The notes: generated by a model not told the origin, from the letters alone. A DNA stretch of 64,000 nt from Hypomyces perniciosus (GCA_008477525.1 SPDT01000004.1:2170001-2234000), one strand, 5' to 3'. Numbered from the stretch's first letter, positions 33,502 through 47,600 are shown. Numbers and translations are program-made.

Positions 33502-34090
33502 GGGGGAAGGAATATGAGAGAAAACAAACTTGCCATTGGTTGGCGTCAAGGCTATTGATACATCCATGATCTGATGTTAGCATACATATTATAATGAACA
33601 GGAAAAAAAATAAAAGATGAAAAATCATCTGCAGTTATACATACATGGAACCATCAAGGCTCACGAGATGCCGCAGCTCCGACCAGGCCGGGTGGGTGGA
33701 GCTCCGATGTCCGGGCCGTCATGTCGGAAGCTCATGCCGGGACTCTCCCTTTCTAGGTAAGTAGTACGGAGTAGTATATAGTAAATGATGTTATTGTGAA
33801 TGGGATTTTGAGGAAATTGTATCATGAATGATGGCTCTATTTACCACCGGCATTAGATTTATACTGCATATTTACTTCGTAGATGGAACAACTTGCTGCC
33901 GGTTCAAAGGTATCATTGTCTCACCCCAGTCTGTACAGATAGAGTCAATTATGTCATACGATATTTCATTGCCAACACCCGCCGCCACCTTTGAAGCTTT
34001 TTTTCTGTCTTTTTCTCCATCCATCAACACACACCGATTTTAAAGCCTTGAGGGAACAATCCAGCATATCACTCATCTGCAATACAAACT
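33502..34090. other. Intergenic, fbp1 3' end and CIA30-gene promoter
   Basis: It contains TACGGAGTA at 33765 and TACTTCGTA at 33873. No gene is seen. Confidence 0.6.
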
Positions 34091-35059
34091 ATGTCTCAAC
34101 AACTTTACCTCTATGGGGGAGACCGGTAAGAGACCCTTTCCCCGTCTTTACTGTGTGTCATGACCCGTGTTCCAAGCGCCTGTGACGCGTTTTTGGTGGT
34201 CAACTTGACAGTTGAAAACACCTCATAAAAGTGTGCCCTGGCTAATTGAAATACCCTTTTTCCCCCTCTTTTCAAGGCCCTGGGACTCTTCACAATGGGT
34301 CACGACTGATGACCGTGTCCGCGGCGGCTCCAGCCAATCCCACCTGTCCATTTCCACCTCTCAAACAGCTCGATTCCACGGTCATCTCGACACCAAAACC
34401 CTTGGCGGTGCTGGCTTTGCGTCCCAGCGCAGCGCCGGGGTCCTGGACCTGGACTTGTCCTCCTACAAGGAAGGCATCGTGGTGTCCGTCATCAAGGCGG
34501 ATGGCAAGCGGTATGCCTTGACGCTCAAGGATGAGATCCCCCCTCCGCGGGACGATGGCCGCGAGCAGAGCGGGATAAGCTGGGAGGCAGAGTTTGTGGT
34601 GGACAAGAGCTTTGAGCCGGTGGATGTGTCTTTGCCGTGGAGTGCGTTTCGTCCGACGTATAGAGGGCGGCCGAAGAACGATGCGGAACCGTTGGATCTG
34701 AAGAGTATTAAGAGAGTCGGACTGATGATGCGGAGGTAAGAAAAGCAAACAATAGTTGCCCGTCTTTTTTCTTTTCTTTTTATGATGTTGGATTGTTTGA
34801 CTGACTGGGACTTGGTTGGGGAACTTTTAGTTTCTTTGGAGATCAGGAGGGTGACTTTTCCCTCGAGATTCGCGCCATTGCGGCTAGGATGAAGATGGAG
34901 GATGGTGATGATGCTGTGAAGAGCGGCGATGAGAGGAACTTGGAATGTGTTAATGGCGGCGAAGACGACGACGACGACGATGATGATCCTAAGGCGTTTG
35001 TTTCATCGACAAAACAGCACAAACAACGCAGTTGGTTGCGAAGTCTGCTGTGCTGGTGA
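34091..35059 (+). CDS. CIA30-domain protein (NADH:ubiquinone oxidoreductase assembly-like), 240 aa
   Basis: Exons 34091-34125, 34277-34735 and 34831-35059. The first exon (MSQQLYLYGGD) joins to PWDSSQWVTTDDRVRGGSSQ, the expected start of a CIA30 domain. Further marks are GHLDTKTLGGAGFASQRS, DLSSYKEGIVV and a final LKSIKRVGLMMRSFFGDQEG joined across intron 2. CIA30 (NDUFAF1) assists complex I assembly in mitochondria, but many fungal genomes carry a second, shorter family member of unclear role. No obvious mitochondrial presequence is seen here, so this is likely that type. The tail has a run of eight Asp residues and a basic, tryptophan-bearing end. Confidence 0.85.
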
Positions 35060-37155
35060 GTCTGAATGGAGCTGTCTATTGATAATTAATCAAGATGTTT
35101 ACAAACACGCCATGTTGACACTAGACATGTCCATTCGTCACCTTGCAACTCTACACGATACCATCCAAGAAGAGCTATATTAACGGGCCTCTTTCCGCAT
35201 CCTTCGTGTCTGTGCCTCAAACTAAGTAACTAACTAACTAGTTCGTGCACCCTTTTGTCCTGAAAACTAGCACAGATGGTCCTGATTCCGTCGTGAGATT
35301 ACTACTCCGAGTAGTTGATACAGTTGGCTCCTTCCTATTACAGTCTGAGTCTGAACTTGCACCAACGGATTATTAATCTCGAAGATCGAGAAACGAAAGA
35401 TTTAAAGTTTAAACTAACAAAATCCTTCCGTTGCTCCGACGAGAAGTGTGATCTAATCTGACGCCTTGCATTTTCCCCCGGCGTCGTTGCTTTAGCCTAA
35501 TCACGGAACACTCTCTCCTCGGACCTTTTTTTTTCTTTTTCTTTTTTCTCTCTCTTTTTTTTTGCTTTCCTAAATGAGCTTTACTGCTGAAAGGGGGGGT
35601 TCGGTTCCGCTTGGTTGGCCCAGTTCTTTTTGCCTAAACATGGGGACTTTGTGTTGCTGATAGATGAACCTTGCGCATTGACAACTACCGCACAATGCGC
35701 ATAGCACTCGGTCCTAATCCTGTGCTGCCAAAAGAACCCACTCAGAAATGTGATATGTCTGTACGTACTTCGTAGGTACCTAGGTAACAATAGCAGCAAG
35801 GTCAAGTACTATCGGGCCGTCCCTATGGAGAGGGGATGGAAGAGGGCAAAAAAAAAAAATTTTTCTTTGACTACTGCTGCTGCCGCCCGCCTATATCACA
35901 GATCATATAGGTAACATCCCAGGTATGTATGTCTGTCTCATCTGTGCGGGCAACGCCGTTTCAATATGTCTCAAAGAACAGACATTCTTCCCCACCCAAG
36001 ACATAAATAACACAAGACTAACAAAACCTTGCTTGCTCTGCCTTGCTCTACCCTCCCCTCAATGCTACGCCCTGCCGCAGTCTACTACTATCTACAATGC
36101 ACTCCAGAGTCCTAGTGGTGATATTATTAGTAAACACAAATAAATAGAAATCGCCCCGCGTCTTCCCGTATTCCGTTAGTACATAATATTATTACCTCCC
36201 CCCTTTCGCTTTCGCTTCGGCAACGCAGTTCGGCAAAAGAGTGCAGCGCTAGATACGTACCTACAGAGTAGCATTCTCACGCTTGCCTAAACGCGTAGTA
36301 ACTTGCAAGATTTGTCAACGTTCCCCAGAAAATGAGAAAAGAGGCAGAGGCAGTGTTCATACTACTAGGTAGTACTCCGTACATAGGCAAATAGGTACCA
36401 GGGTACCTCGGTACCAATGCATGCATGCCCGTGGGCAGCGCCACGTTTTACCTGTGCAGGGAAGAAGCTCACTTACTCGTATCCCAACCATCATCACCCT
36501 TATGACTTATGACTTACGATACTACTACGAGTACTCGCAGAGAGAGGATCATGCAATTGTACAATCAAGGCACATATTTTTCTGTGCTCTCTTTATCGGA
36601 TTCCAAAGGATATCTAGTGCAAACATATACAAACGCTACAGAACACCATCAAAAGCAACACGCTTGTACAGAGACCTCTCGTCGCAGTGCTGTAGCCTAC
36701 GCCCAAGAACGCCTGCCCCCCTGCCCGTCCTTCCGGGATTGTCCCATTTCCCCTCCCGTAACCCAAAGGTGGTATATAACACAAAGATTGAGCCTCCCAG
36801 ACTCCCCAAGAAACGAATGAAGTTCAGTAAAAAAGTACCGTGCTGTGCTATGCCCTCGTAAAGTCCATATCCGCTGGTGCTGCTGCTGCCCCCGCTAGCT
36901 AGCCCCCATTTCGTGCGCCAGGCGTCATTTCCAATAAATTCATATCACTGCCACTGCCCTTTTCGACGCCGTGTATTCCCGGAACAGACGGGTACTAGCA
37001 AGGAGATAGGTATAGTGATGGAGGTATCATAGCGTTGAAGATGGTCATGAGTGTCGGGTGTTGTGGTGGTGGTGATTATGGCGATGGTAGTAAAGATGAA
37101 TGATAAGGATGAGGATGAGGATGAGTGTGTGCAGTGAGTGAGTGAGTGAGTGCAC
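35060..37155. other. Convergent 2.1-kb intergenic, no gene seen
   Basis: Between the 3' ends of the CIA30 and bZIP genes. It has T-rich runs near 35525-35572, TACTTCGTA at 35766 and TACTCCGTA at 36373. Small frames there lack coding character. Confidence 0.55.
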
Positions 37156-38213
37156 TCAGTGGTGGTGGTGGTGTTGCGCCATCGCAGCAGGTGAGCCGGG
37201 CATAGACAGTGGCGTCGTAGGATACTCGAAGCTGGTCTCAGAGCAGCTGGCCGAGTGGTCATACGAGGTTGACAGAGGAGGAGTCTGGGCTCCAGAATCA
37301 GCAACGGGTCTCTCGAGCGTAGGAGAGGTGCCTGGCCGAACTCACCAGTGGGTTTGATGTGTCGTAGGGGCTCGGCATGCTCATGTCCATGGCGGGTATG
37401 AAGCCGTAGCCAACGTATGAGCTCATCACATGGTCTGAGTACGCCTCCCGCTTGATCGGCTCACTGTAGTGGCTCAGTGAAGGGAGTGCCGATGGCATGG
37501 CGGCGGTAGCCAGGTAATTCGGATACGTCTCACCGGTGGTGTAGGCATGAGCTGAGCCGTAGGGGTTGATGAGCAGCTCGTCAGGAGCTGGGTACGTCGC
37601 GTAGGAGAAGACGGGCGGTGTGTTGGATCGCTCGCGGTCATCATAGGCAGGAGGAGCGTATGCCAACTCCTCATGAGACTCCATTGGAGGGGTAAACTGG
37701 CCCTGAGACACGATCGTCTTGGTGGGTGTTGGGATCCGAACGGGGACTTGGGCTTGTTGGGCTTTGTGCGACTTGGTCGACTGGCGCTTGGTGACCTTGC
37801 TGGGGCTATCAGACTGGCAGATTGGTGAGGCCTGCTTGGGAGAATCGCCCTCTTCTGAACCAGCGCGGCGCTCGAGGTCCTCTAGACGGCGCTTAAGCTT
37901 CTTGCCTATACAAGGAATGCATGTTAGTTTCCCGGCTCTTTCTCTAGCATGCTTCCAAGCAGATGCTGTAGAACAGGAAGTACATACGGTAGTTGCGCTG
38001 GGCAATGCGATTCTGTATCCTCCGGCGCTCGGCAAGATCTGAGATCTTGGTCCAGTCCTCATCGGGATGAGCAGAACTGCTGAAGGCGCTGCTTGTGCCG
38101 TGGTTCGAGCAGTGTCTGGGCGCAGGAGGAGCTGGAGCTGGAGCTGGAGCTGGAGCTGGAGCCGGAGCTGGCGCCGTGGCGTAGGCGTAAGGGTGTTGTG
38201 AGGTGGTATACAT
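37156..38213 (-). CDS. bZIP transcription factor (MeaB-like basic region), 304 aa
   Basis: Exons 38213-37988, 37905-37346 and 37284-37156. The basic region DLAERRRIQNRIAQRNYRKK is split by intron 1 (NYR/KK) and runs into LKRRLEDLERRAG. This form is shared by several Aspergillus-type bZIPs, including the nitrogen regulator MeaB; the exact orthologue is uncertain. The N-terminus has an Ala-Pro repeat (residues about 14-30) encoded by a GGAGCT array. Intron 2 (GTGAGT...GAGCCCAG) must be removed to reach the true C-terminus. That third exon reads TPPLSTSYDHSASCSETSFE and ends PTTPLSMPGSPAAMAQ plus five His. Without splicing the protein would stop after 14 unrelated residues. ATG 38213 is the first in frame. 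Confidence 0.85.
38126..38168 (-). repeat. GGAGCT hexamer array coding an Ala-Pro repeat
   Basis: About seven hexamers inside exon 1 of the bZIP gene give alternating Ala-Pro. Unit number is likely to vary between strains. Confidence 0.9.
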
Positions 38214-40715
38214 GGCCAAGGTTGTGTGTGATATAAGTGTGTATATCAAGAGTGACGATGAGGGCGGGGACGAGGTGAGGACAAGGCAAGCTTGGTAGAC
38301 TCGGTAGATGGATGCAGAGATCGATGGATGAGAGAGTGGGACGTCGATTCCTGTATATACTTATACAAGCAGATATAACACTGCGGATGAACGACGAACA
38401 GCAGTTGCACTAGACAGTATGATGGGCCGAATGGGTGGATGGGAGGACGCCAGAGTTAAATACTGGATGGTCGAGTTATCTCTCTCGCTGTGTCTCCGGA
38501 AGTTGTACGAGTAGTACTCGTAGTAGGTATGCATTGAGACCCTTGGCCTTGCAGGGCTGCATGGGCCAGGCTTCATGGCTCGTGAAGCAAAGGCTCGTGC
38601 ATGTAATTAGCGTTGGCTGTCGGCGGGGCGAGGGGTGTGTGGTGTATGCCACAAGCCATCCCGTCGGTTTAGACGATCAGTGAGGGGCCGGCCTTTGGGT
38701 GTGTGGTGTTCTTTTTGGGCTGCAGAGGGGCGGATCTGTGTATCCGCGTCGTTGGTGGAGGTGCAGGGGGGAGTGGGAGTGTGTGAAGCTTGATGGCGAT
38801 GGCATGGTGTGCGAAAAAGAGAAGAGGAGGAATGGAGCGGGGCATGGCAGAGGGCAGAGGGGGCAGAGGTGCATGAGTCGCACAGGTAAGGGTGTGGAAG
38901 TAACAGGGACATCAGCGCGGAGCCTCCTGATACGTACCTTTCCTAGTATCAGGGCATGGTACGGCATATGGCTACGGCGGACAATTTTGCCCTCTTTCTT
39001 TCCTCTGTGCTTGTGCCTCAGGCTTCCGGCGCTGCCACCACTAAACCGTTTGACACCACCTAACCGCTCCATACAAACACTGAAGCCAACAACTGGTAAC
39101 AGCCGAAGTAGGCGAAACCGGTGCCGGGGGAATTGTTGGGCCTGTCCGCATCCGGCGGCTCGCTGGTGGCAGCAGATACTACTACTACTACTACGAGTAC
39201 TACGAGTGCTACCACAATCCAAGAACCCATCATACAACCTAGGTAGTATTAGTATTCACACTCGTGCTGGAGTTGTACTTACATCATACTCTATACATCG
39301 TCATACACGATGGGCCGTGTCTCCATGGTTTGTAGATCTCTCAGCCGGACCGCCGGTTTTGCGCTCGCTCGTTTCTCCCGGATAGGCACAACCACCTCTC
39401 ATCCCTCCTCAACTCTCCCGGGAGGGATCAGACAAACCCAAGTGGATTGGCCAATATCTTGAGCCATCCACATCATACTACTGCTACTAACAGCACTACC
39501 CAAATCCCTACCCACAAGGTGGTACTGTAGGCGCATGAGTGGCAGTGTTGCAGACAATGACAGCCTCGCCCTAGCTTTTACATTCCGGCCATCCCGGAAA
39601 CCCCCCCGAGCGCAATGCCGTAGGTTCCCACACCCAATCGCTCGATCGAGAGGCACTTTCTTCAACTCAACGCGAGCATCGCGCGCGCTCCTCGAACTGG
39701 AGACGGGCTCGATTCGGCAGAACTGGGCCCCGGACCTCCGCCGACCCTCCAATCTTGCAACCTACCGGGGCACTCATTGATCTGAGACTCGGAATGGAGA
39801 CATACGAGTACTCCGTAAACAACAGGAAAATAGCAACGTAAGCGAGAGCAAACGTGCGCGGATATTGTGCTTCCCGGGTGGCTTGTTGAAAGTAGTGCCA
39901 ACTTTCTTTTCAACTCCCGGCAGTAGTTGGGTTCATGTGGGCATCATGGCGATGCAAAATAGAGCGCATCTTTTACCTGCATCATGTTTCCATTTCAGGA
40001 TCATTAATCATGAATAGAAATAGTGCTGTCACGGAAGGGCATTGAAGAGAAGCGCCCTGACTAACGTGGCGTCTGGCATCCCGAGACAGCGCTTCACACA
40101 AAGAAGCAAAGATGGAAGGGAAAACAACCGTTGATGACGAAACACAAGTGCATGATTAAGGACAACCTCGCGACTTCACGACGACACTCACACACATCGT
40201 ATTACTCGTAGGCCCTCCGTCACTAGTCGGACGGAACCTGTCGCCGCTGCGTGTGATTGGTGGCCAAATCTTTTGACCGCCCGTGGGGTGTGGCGTTTCC
40301 TGGCTTGAGCACTGTTCCAACAGGCAGACAATGCCAATGTACACACATAGCACCTAAAATACATGGCACTTTTTGGAAACATCTTTTTTTTGGGCTGTTC
40401 AATAGGGCTAATGTTTAGACTCATCCTTCACGGGACTTTTCGATGCCGGTTGGGCGGTGTTGCGGTAAATTCCAGCATACCCCTGTTAACGGCCCTGCAC
40501 GTGCTTTTTTTTTTTTTTGTCATGAACCTATTTTTGGTCTCTGTTATGACAAAGCTGCGTGGCGCAACTATGAAAAGTCACAGCAAGCGCCAAATAACTG
40601 ATCTCTTTTATTTGGTCCGTTCTAAAAGGAGATATACCGACACAATAGTATTTTTAAACTAGGAGGCTGGACTTTTGTCAAGGGCTCATACTAGGTCTCG
40701 CTTGACACATGCTGG

Positions 40716-40748
40716 TACGAAGTACGAAGTAGTACGTCGTACTTCGTA
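40716..40748. repeat. Inverted cluster of TACGAAGTA copies
   Basis: Two overlapping TACGAAGTA copies (40716, 40723) face one TACTTCGTA (40740), able to form a hairpin. Confidence 0.85.
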
Positions 40749-41142
40749 CATACGACGAAATAATATAATATGCCTTAAGGACGGAGTAAGTAATAGCGCT
40801 TGCTAGTCAGTCTCTCCCAACTTGTCTGCATCGGCATGTTCCACACGTGTCCGCACATGGCACCTGAGACCAAGCAGTGGTACTGCTAGTAGTAGTGGTG
40901 GTGGTGGTAGTAGCAGTACGTACTCGTCCTAGTTGTTGCAACCCTGGTACCGACTGGAAGATACGCGCCTTTCCCCTGACAGGACCCGCCATCTCCCTCA
41001 CTGTTGGTCGGCCATCTCACCTTTCCGCAATTGTCCAAAATGACGCCCTTGTACCAGCGAAAAGCGGCCTGTGCCCACTGCCGGCTCCAAGAATGGCTGA
41101 TTTGGTCAGTAGGCCAAGTGCCAGAAAGAGCCAAAGCGGCCG

Positions 41143-41162
41143 TTTTTTTTTTTTTTTTTTTT
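41143..41162. repeat. Poly-T run of about 20
   Basis: Homopolymer T run in the gene desert; no feature is attached to it. A shorter one lies near 40505-40520. Confidence 0.9.
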
Positions 41163-44100
41163 CCCTCTCTTGGCTTCATGAATAGCTTCAAAGCCATGTC
41201 TCAATTTTCCCTCTACTACTCCGGACGGCGCAGAGGTTTGATACAACTTGTCCGTTAGTCCAAAGCCCTACCCGGTGGACGGTTTTCTGCAGCAATGATT
41301 GCCAGCGCATGCTTGCGCTCTGGGACGACAGACACCCAGCCCAACCCTAGCCCTAGCCCGGCCACCTAGCAGTAGCCAGTCTGAATGATCGGCCCTGTTT
41401 CAGTCCCTTGAACGTGGGCCCTGGTAGTGGTGCGTAAGTAGCATGTACGAGTATGTGTGTATTAAGAAAGTGGTCATTTATTGGTTGATCACACCGAAAG
41501 ACAGTCATATTGAACTGAGCGCCTGAAAGACCAAATTAAAACAAAACGGTTCCCCTCCCTTCAAAACAGGGGCAGTTGGATCAGCGGGCCAATGGGCTGA
41601 GTTTCCTACCCATCGGAACCACTCCGTCTGCCACACACGTCAACGTCTGCCGAGCCTCCCTCAGCCCTAAATCCCAAAGATGTGGTTCTTAGTGAGGCTT
41701 GCTGGTTGGTCGGGTTCATAGGTGGCGTTGTTCATTACACGTCTAGTACATATATGAGTCGGGAAACAATTCGGGTCCGGGAATCACTTCTCTCCACGGA
41801 TCACGTTTGCCTGCCAGCCCGTATAATTTTTTCCCATCACTTCCGAAGTTGGACCAACAGCCCGTCTCCCTAAATCTTATTTGCGGAATACGGAGTACGA
41901 GCACTACAAAGCAGAATGTAGGGGCTTTATTCGGAATTACGTGTGTGTGGTTATGAACAAAATCCGAACGCTATAGGGCGTCGGAGCTATCAACTACTAA
42001 CCCCAAGCTAATACCGAAAGTATGTACATATGTATTATTTCGTACTGCCGCGCATTGAGAACATTGGTGATTAATGATTCCATTACTCACTACACACAGC
42101 TGCCAAAAGCGTTTGTCAGTAGATACAACGAACCTAGTAGTTTGTATGTAAGCTTGTCGTCCACCGGATTGTATCTTTTTTTTAACGGGCAAGATAAGCA
42201 GAGTGGTAAGCAGATAGGATACCCAAACATTCGCTATTCTCGCATCAAGGTGTGCACGCGCACCCGCAAACGCCGAGATGAAAACATCGAGGCGCAACCC
42301 ACAGACTAAGAACAGCTACCGAGTGTTGAACCTCAACGGCAAGCTAACCGACGATCGAATATCGTGCTACTAGGCGTAATAAGAATCTCACTCCAATATC
42401 CGCGGCCGCCAGATACAATTCTTATTCCCGCAGATATTGAATGAGGAAAGCTACGGGGTACTCCGTAGTGGTAGTATGTATAATGCGGAGAGGTCTATAA
42501 AAAAGCAAGCAACTTGAAAAGATATCGCAAGATGAGGCAGAAAGAGGCCAAACCAATATGCAACCCAACCCAACCAGTCTACTGTTGGTGGCATCTAAAC
42601 TTCGCATCGACATCCCTTGATGTGAGTGGGGCGGATAACCGGCAATCCGGATCACAGAAAATATCCCGGTGGGTTATGATCCAAAAGGAAAAGGAAAAGG
42701 ATACGGAAAAATTAAAGGGGTCACCAGAAGGGAGTGACACAGAGAAGGTTTTGCGGATTCCAAATTCCAAGTTGAGTCGGCTTGCATCTGTTGCCTCTCC
42801 AAGATGGTTAGTCCTGTGTTACTAGTTGGAGGAGGTGGTGATGCTCCACAACCACAACTTGCTCTTGCTCTCGCTCTCAAGCTGGGCGGCGGGGAAACCT
42901 TGAACCGGACCCGACCCCCACGAAAAAGCCTCCCTGTGGCGCGCCCTAGACCCTTCCAGAAGGCAGTAGACTCCGTCTGGCGTGCAGTGCAGATTACCAC
43001 ATTTGAATTAGCATCAGGGTCCGTTCTCAAGGTGCCTCGTCGCTGGGCCTCATCCAATCCCAGTGTACAATGCCACCCCATGTGTGTGGCCGAGACATTT
43101 CACTTCACCTTTGACACTCGACACTAGTATGTATGTATGTACTTCTCCACCAATCTCCCATATCTTCTGCGCTTGTCTCGGCGAAGCATTGGCGAGATTG
43201 ATAAAAGCTCGAAATGAAATGCGATAGTACTACCTATTCTGTTCGTCCGTTCTATTTCCAGAAACCCTTGTTCTTATCTGTGCATCATTTAGGTAATGTG
43301 CTCGTGCTTGCTTTACGGGTAGGTAGTATGTATGTACTACCAGTACTCCGTACTACTATTTTCTTGCGTCCAATACTATAGTCCGGCTCTCACATTCGTC
43401 CCATCCGACTTCGGAATAGTATATGCATCTCGACTCCTGCATCTCCGATAAATAGTAGTACTAGTAGTGGTATGATCTGGTGTGTTGTACGCAGGTACGA
43501 ATCACGGCAGATGTTTAAACGTCTAAATGAAGCTCTAATAGCCCACGCTTGGCATGGCCGATTGTCGTTCCTCCAATTGGAGACACCCCGCGTTTTTGCC
43601 CGAGTGCCTACCGTTTTGTCTCAGCTTGTCTCCATGAATAGAGGCGGTTTGGTTCGAGGTAGTAGGTAGTAGTAGGTAGTAGTAGTCAAAGCCATCTAAC
43701 CCAACCTCCTGCTACGGTAACACCGGTACCCTGGGGCGACTAAACTCCACGCTTTGTATATACGAAGCATCCGTGGGTGCATGATACTGACTCGTTCGGT
43801 AACCCGATTCGGGTGGATAACGCTGGCTGGCAATCAGAGACGGGTTCCAACCTTGGAAAAGAAGAACACGGCACCGTACGCGTGTGGCGGAGATCACGAT
43901 GGAGGCCTTAGCGGTCGCCGATGAGGCGGCCTCTGGTGCTGCAGGCCCAGTTAGTAGTACTCGTACGAGAATGAATGTATTTTGCGTAGGGGTGTGTGTC
44001 TATGCATCACATCTATCTGGACCTTTTGTCCGACGGGCTTAGTTAATAGCGCTGCGGAGAAATAAAATGCCTGAATGGCGGTTTTCTGTCAAGGGCTTTC

Positions 44101-44595
44101 CCGAATGCGCAAAGACACCTGGCATGGGCAGGCTCGCGACAGCCTGTTCGCAAATCCCGTGAACATAGCAAATGCGCGCAACTCAGCCTTATACTGCTAC
44201 TAGTGCTCCATAGTAGTATGTTGGTTTATCGCGCTCGATGCCAAGGTCTGAGAACTGACTCCCAAACGTGAAGCACCATGAAGACATCATCCTTACTTCC
44301 CTTCGTACCATCTTTTTTTAGAGCTCCCCGCAATCAGCAGTAGATGCAGCAATTGACAGTAATGCGATTTTCAAGATTCTCCACAGAAGAGGAGCCTCTC
44401 GTTGACTCAGAAGGGCCGGTCGATCCCTTTCCTCAAGCGAAGGCGATCATAAGAAAAAAAAAAAAACTCACGCGAGCATCTGTGCGCCTCTGCATCTCTG
44501 CATCTCATCACGTTGCGCCTGCACGAGAATACCGAACCTAGCGTTCTTCAGACAAATTCATTTCAAAAAAAGATCTAGCCTAGTATAGGCCCGAA

Positions 44596-44616
44596 ATCGC
44601 AATCGCAATCGCATCG
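44596..44616. repeat. Short CGCAAT tandem repeat
   Basis: Three units of the hexamer CGCAAT in non-coding DNA. Confidence 0.85.
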
Positions 44617-47600
44617 GACGTCAGCGTGGTGATGTTTCATTTGGGACATGCAATCTTCAGATCGGTCTCGTCTGTAGTAGTGTAGTAGTACTACTATTAC
44701 TGAGAGTACTCCGTAGTAGTATCAGAACTGTTACCCATAAATAGCTTGTCACGGATTTGAGTTGATATATATAGAATGAAACACCATCCATATTCCAAAT
44801 ACTACTATCGAAATTGCTACTACTACGGAGTACTACTAGTACTACTACTATTTGGCATATACCAGTGGGTTGGTTGCCTAGTATGCTTCTACCTCTCTAG
44901 TCAACCCATTCTCACGGGACATACTCCGTAGATAGTTATCCTCGGTTCATCGGAAGTGCTTCAGGTTACTCACGACGGTGCCAAAGCGGCGACTAACAGC
45001 GTACCTACATAAGTTGGGGATCCAACTCTGGGACGTGCTGGCGCTAGGCCCATTGTCAGTGTAGCTCGTTTGCGTCCGACGTATTAGTGGTGGCTCGCCC
45101 CCAGGGGCATCCAGCGTTAATGGTGGAGAAACAAAGCTCTGGGGTCGTTGTTGACAGAGGGCGTTGCTCCATTTTGCTTTCGTAGCTAGGCATCCTCTTT
45201 CATTTCCGGAGAGGCCGGATTTTTGAGAGGTCGGATTTTGAGGGAATGGGATGCAGACGCATCCGGAGCTGAACCTCCGGCGTAGCAGGATGGTTTGTTT
45301 TTCTTTTTCCTTTTTCATCTCTCTTTAACTGTCACGCGCTGTGCAGAGTACTATTGGCTGTCATTTGCATACTCGCAGAGCTCTTGGATATCCAATTATG
45401 GAGCCCAAGAAGCCCTGCTTGTTTGGGGGACAGTAGGGGGGGGGGTCCATGAGACTGTCAATCAAATCAGCGGGCTAAGTATTTAGGCCAATAGCCTCAT
45501 CACGTGCTGTTATGAGCCACCCCCGGAGTGGCCCCCAATGCCCTTCTGCAGGCGCCGCAGACGTAATGGGTCGTTATTGATCGACAAGCCAGCCTTCATT
45601 CACTTACGCCGCCGTTGAGAAACACATCTGTCAGTGTCTACGAGTAGCACCCGCCACATCTGGGCTCGAATAGCGACGGAACGAAATGCAGTGCAGACGT
45701 CAGTCCAGCCCGCTGGTCACCCTATCTTTCAGTCGCAGTGCCTCGCCATTCATTATGCACCTCGGACCCCTTTGGGCATCGGGCTCGCCTGAGGCCATCG
45801 AGCGAAAGGCCTGCCAGAGGCCCAGGCTGTCCATCGGTATTTCGATTCGGCCCGTAGGGCTGCGGGTGCGACGCGTTATCAGATGTACTTGGCGGAGACC
45901 TCTGTGGCCGCAGTGCATTTGGCGAGCTGGTGTTAGGGAGCGGTACTCGTACTACTCTGTCCTGGCAGGGTTATTGGCTCCGCAGATTCCTGATGCACCT
46001 CACACATTTCCCTCGCTGTTCCAGCGGTGAGCCTATCAATTAATTGAGGTACTCGGGGATGCCGAGGACGCCGTGCAGCGGGCGCTGTAGGAGGGATCTG
46101 ACCAACAGGGCCAAACGTATCTCCACCCGCAGCCACCCATTGGCTGCCTGGCCGCAGGCTTTGCAGCTTTGCTGGGAAAACCCCCCCTCCAGGATTGCTT
46201 CAGCCCTACGGGGTACATTCGCCCACGCCCAGAGCACACAGGTTTGACGGCTCCTTTTGGAACCCCCCTCTCCCGGGAGCGCTGGCCACAAGACCGTTTG
46301 AAGTCCCAGGGCCTGAAGAGGTGCCACTAAGCCATGCATGATTGGCTGTGGGAGCACAGACTCGCTAGGTACTCCTCGGCGAGCAGTCAGGGAGCCCCAG
46401 CTTACCAGAATCCCCAGATCCTAAAGAGGCATCGCGTCCTGGCTGTCGCTTGAGCTTCACAGTGGATACTACCAGCACGCCGTGAGGGAGAAGTGAATGG
46501 GCTTTTCGGGCACCATTTTCGCCACTGCGCTTCCCTGTGCCCCTCGAGCGTGCAGGGCTGCGCTGCGGTGCGCTGCGTCCAGGCGTATGTATGTCGTGTC
46601 GTGCAAACCCATTCAGGGATTGTGGATGGCCGCCATTGGTGGAGTCCTGTCCAGTCCTCTCGATGACCTCTCCAGACTCTGTCCCCTGTCGACCGCCCTT
46701 TTTCAGTGCGGCATCTTCAGTTTTGCGGGAGAAAAGGCGGGAAGCGCAGAAGCTGGGAAGTTGGAGTAGTGCTGGTACACAGCGTTGTGCATTGCAGTGC
46801 AGCGAGCAAATTAGGTGTACGGAGAAGGTGCTAATCCAGTCCACTAAAGTCTGTCTAGTACGGAGTACTCTCCCTCTCAGTATCTGGGCGCCAGCGTCCA
46901 CGGTGTTTCGCCGAGGGCGTGCCGCAATAGTTCGCTGGGCTCTACTGTATTTGTCTGTCGCGTCGTTGATAGTGCCCAGAGAATGACGATAGTACATATC
47001 TCACAAAGATGATGCTGCCAACACCGCCCTTTGATGCCGTGCGTTAGCTGTGAGCTGTCAACTTTACTACTCCGTACTTTTGCACAGGTCTGGTGGATCG
47101 ATCGGGTTGCTATCTCCAGAAGCAACTACAGTGACAACAAGACTACGGAGTACGGCATCAACGTGTCTCACACTCACACACACAAACGTGCCCGTCCCCA
47201 GTTCTGTGTCGTCACCGTCACCAGGGCGCGAAATTAGGTTACCGACTTGATGATTTTTTGTTTTGTTTCAATCAATGCTAGCGTCTTCGTCATGCTCTCG
47301 CTGGTGAGTATTAAGTCTGTTCTCCATTTTGCTTTGCTGCAACTATTATGCCCCTCGTGTACTCCGTAATTTCCAGCAAGCCATGTCAGTATTGCAGCAG
47401 GTGCCCATCCATTCCGTGTCATGCCCGACTTTTTCAGCCTGTCTTGCAGAGAATGAATGGCTGAGAGGTTTCAAAAGGCTCCGTGTTGTGATGAGATAAT
47501 TGCTCAATTAGGTAGATGCATGCGCCTCGTATGTGGTGGTAGCATTCTCACACTCGCATGCACTGCACGCACAGAACAGAGGCGAGGTAGAACTCCGTAC

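Noticed and set aside
38677..39385. Overlapping frames of 186 (minus) and 228 (plus) codons
   Set aside because: Low-complexity, Arg/Pro/Ser-rich translations on both strands with no true ATG at the plus-strand start; typical of GC-rich non-coding DNA.
39923..39945. AGTAGTTGGGT as another 5S rRNA relic
   Set aside because: Only one short block matches and neighbouring 5S landmarks are absent.
41344..41359. CCCTAGCCCTAGCCC as telomere-like repeat
   Set aside because: The fungal telomere unit is CCCTAA; this is a short CCCTAG repeat with no array.
46365..46997. 210-codon minus-strand frame starting with ATG in the gene desert
   Set aside because: The translation has no domain, repeats or codon bias I can recognise, the opposite strand is equally open, and it contains a TACGGAGTA copy, unlike any real exon here.
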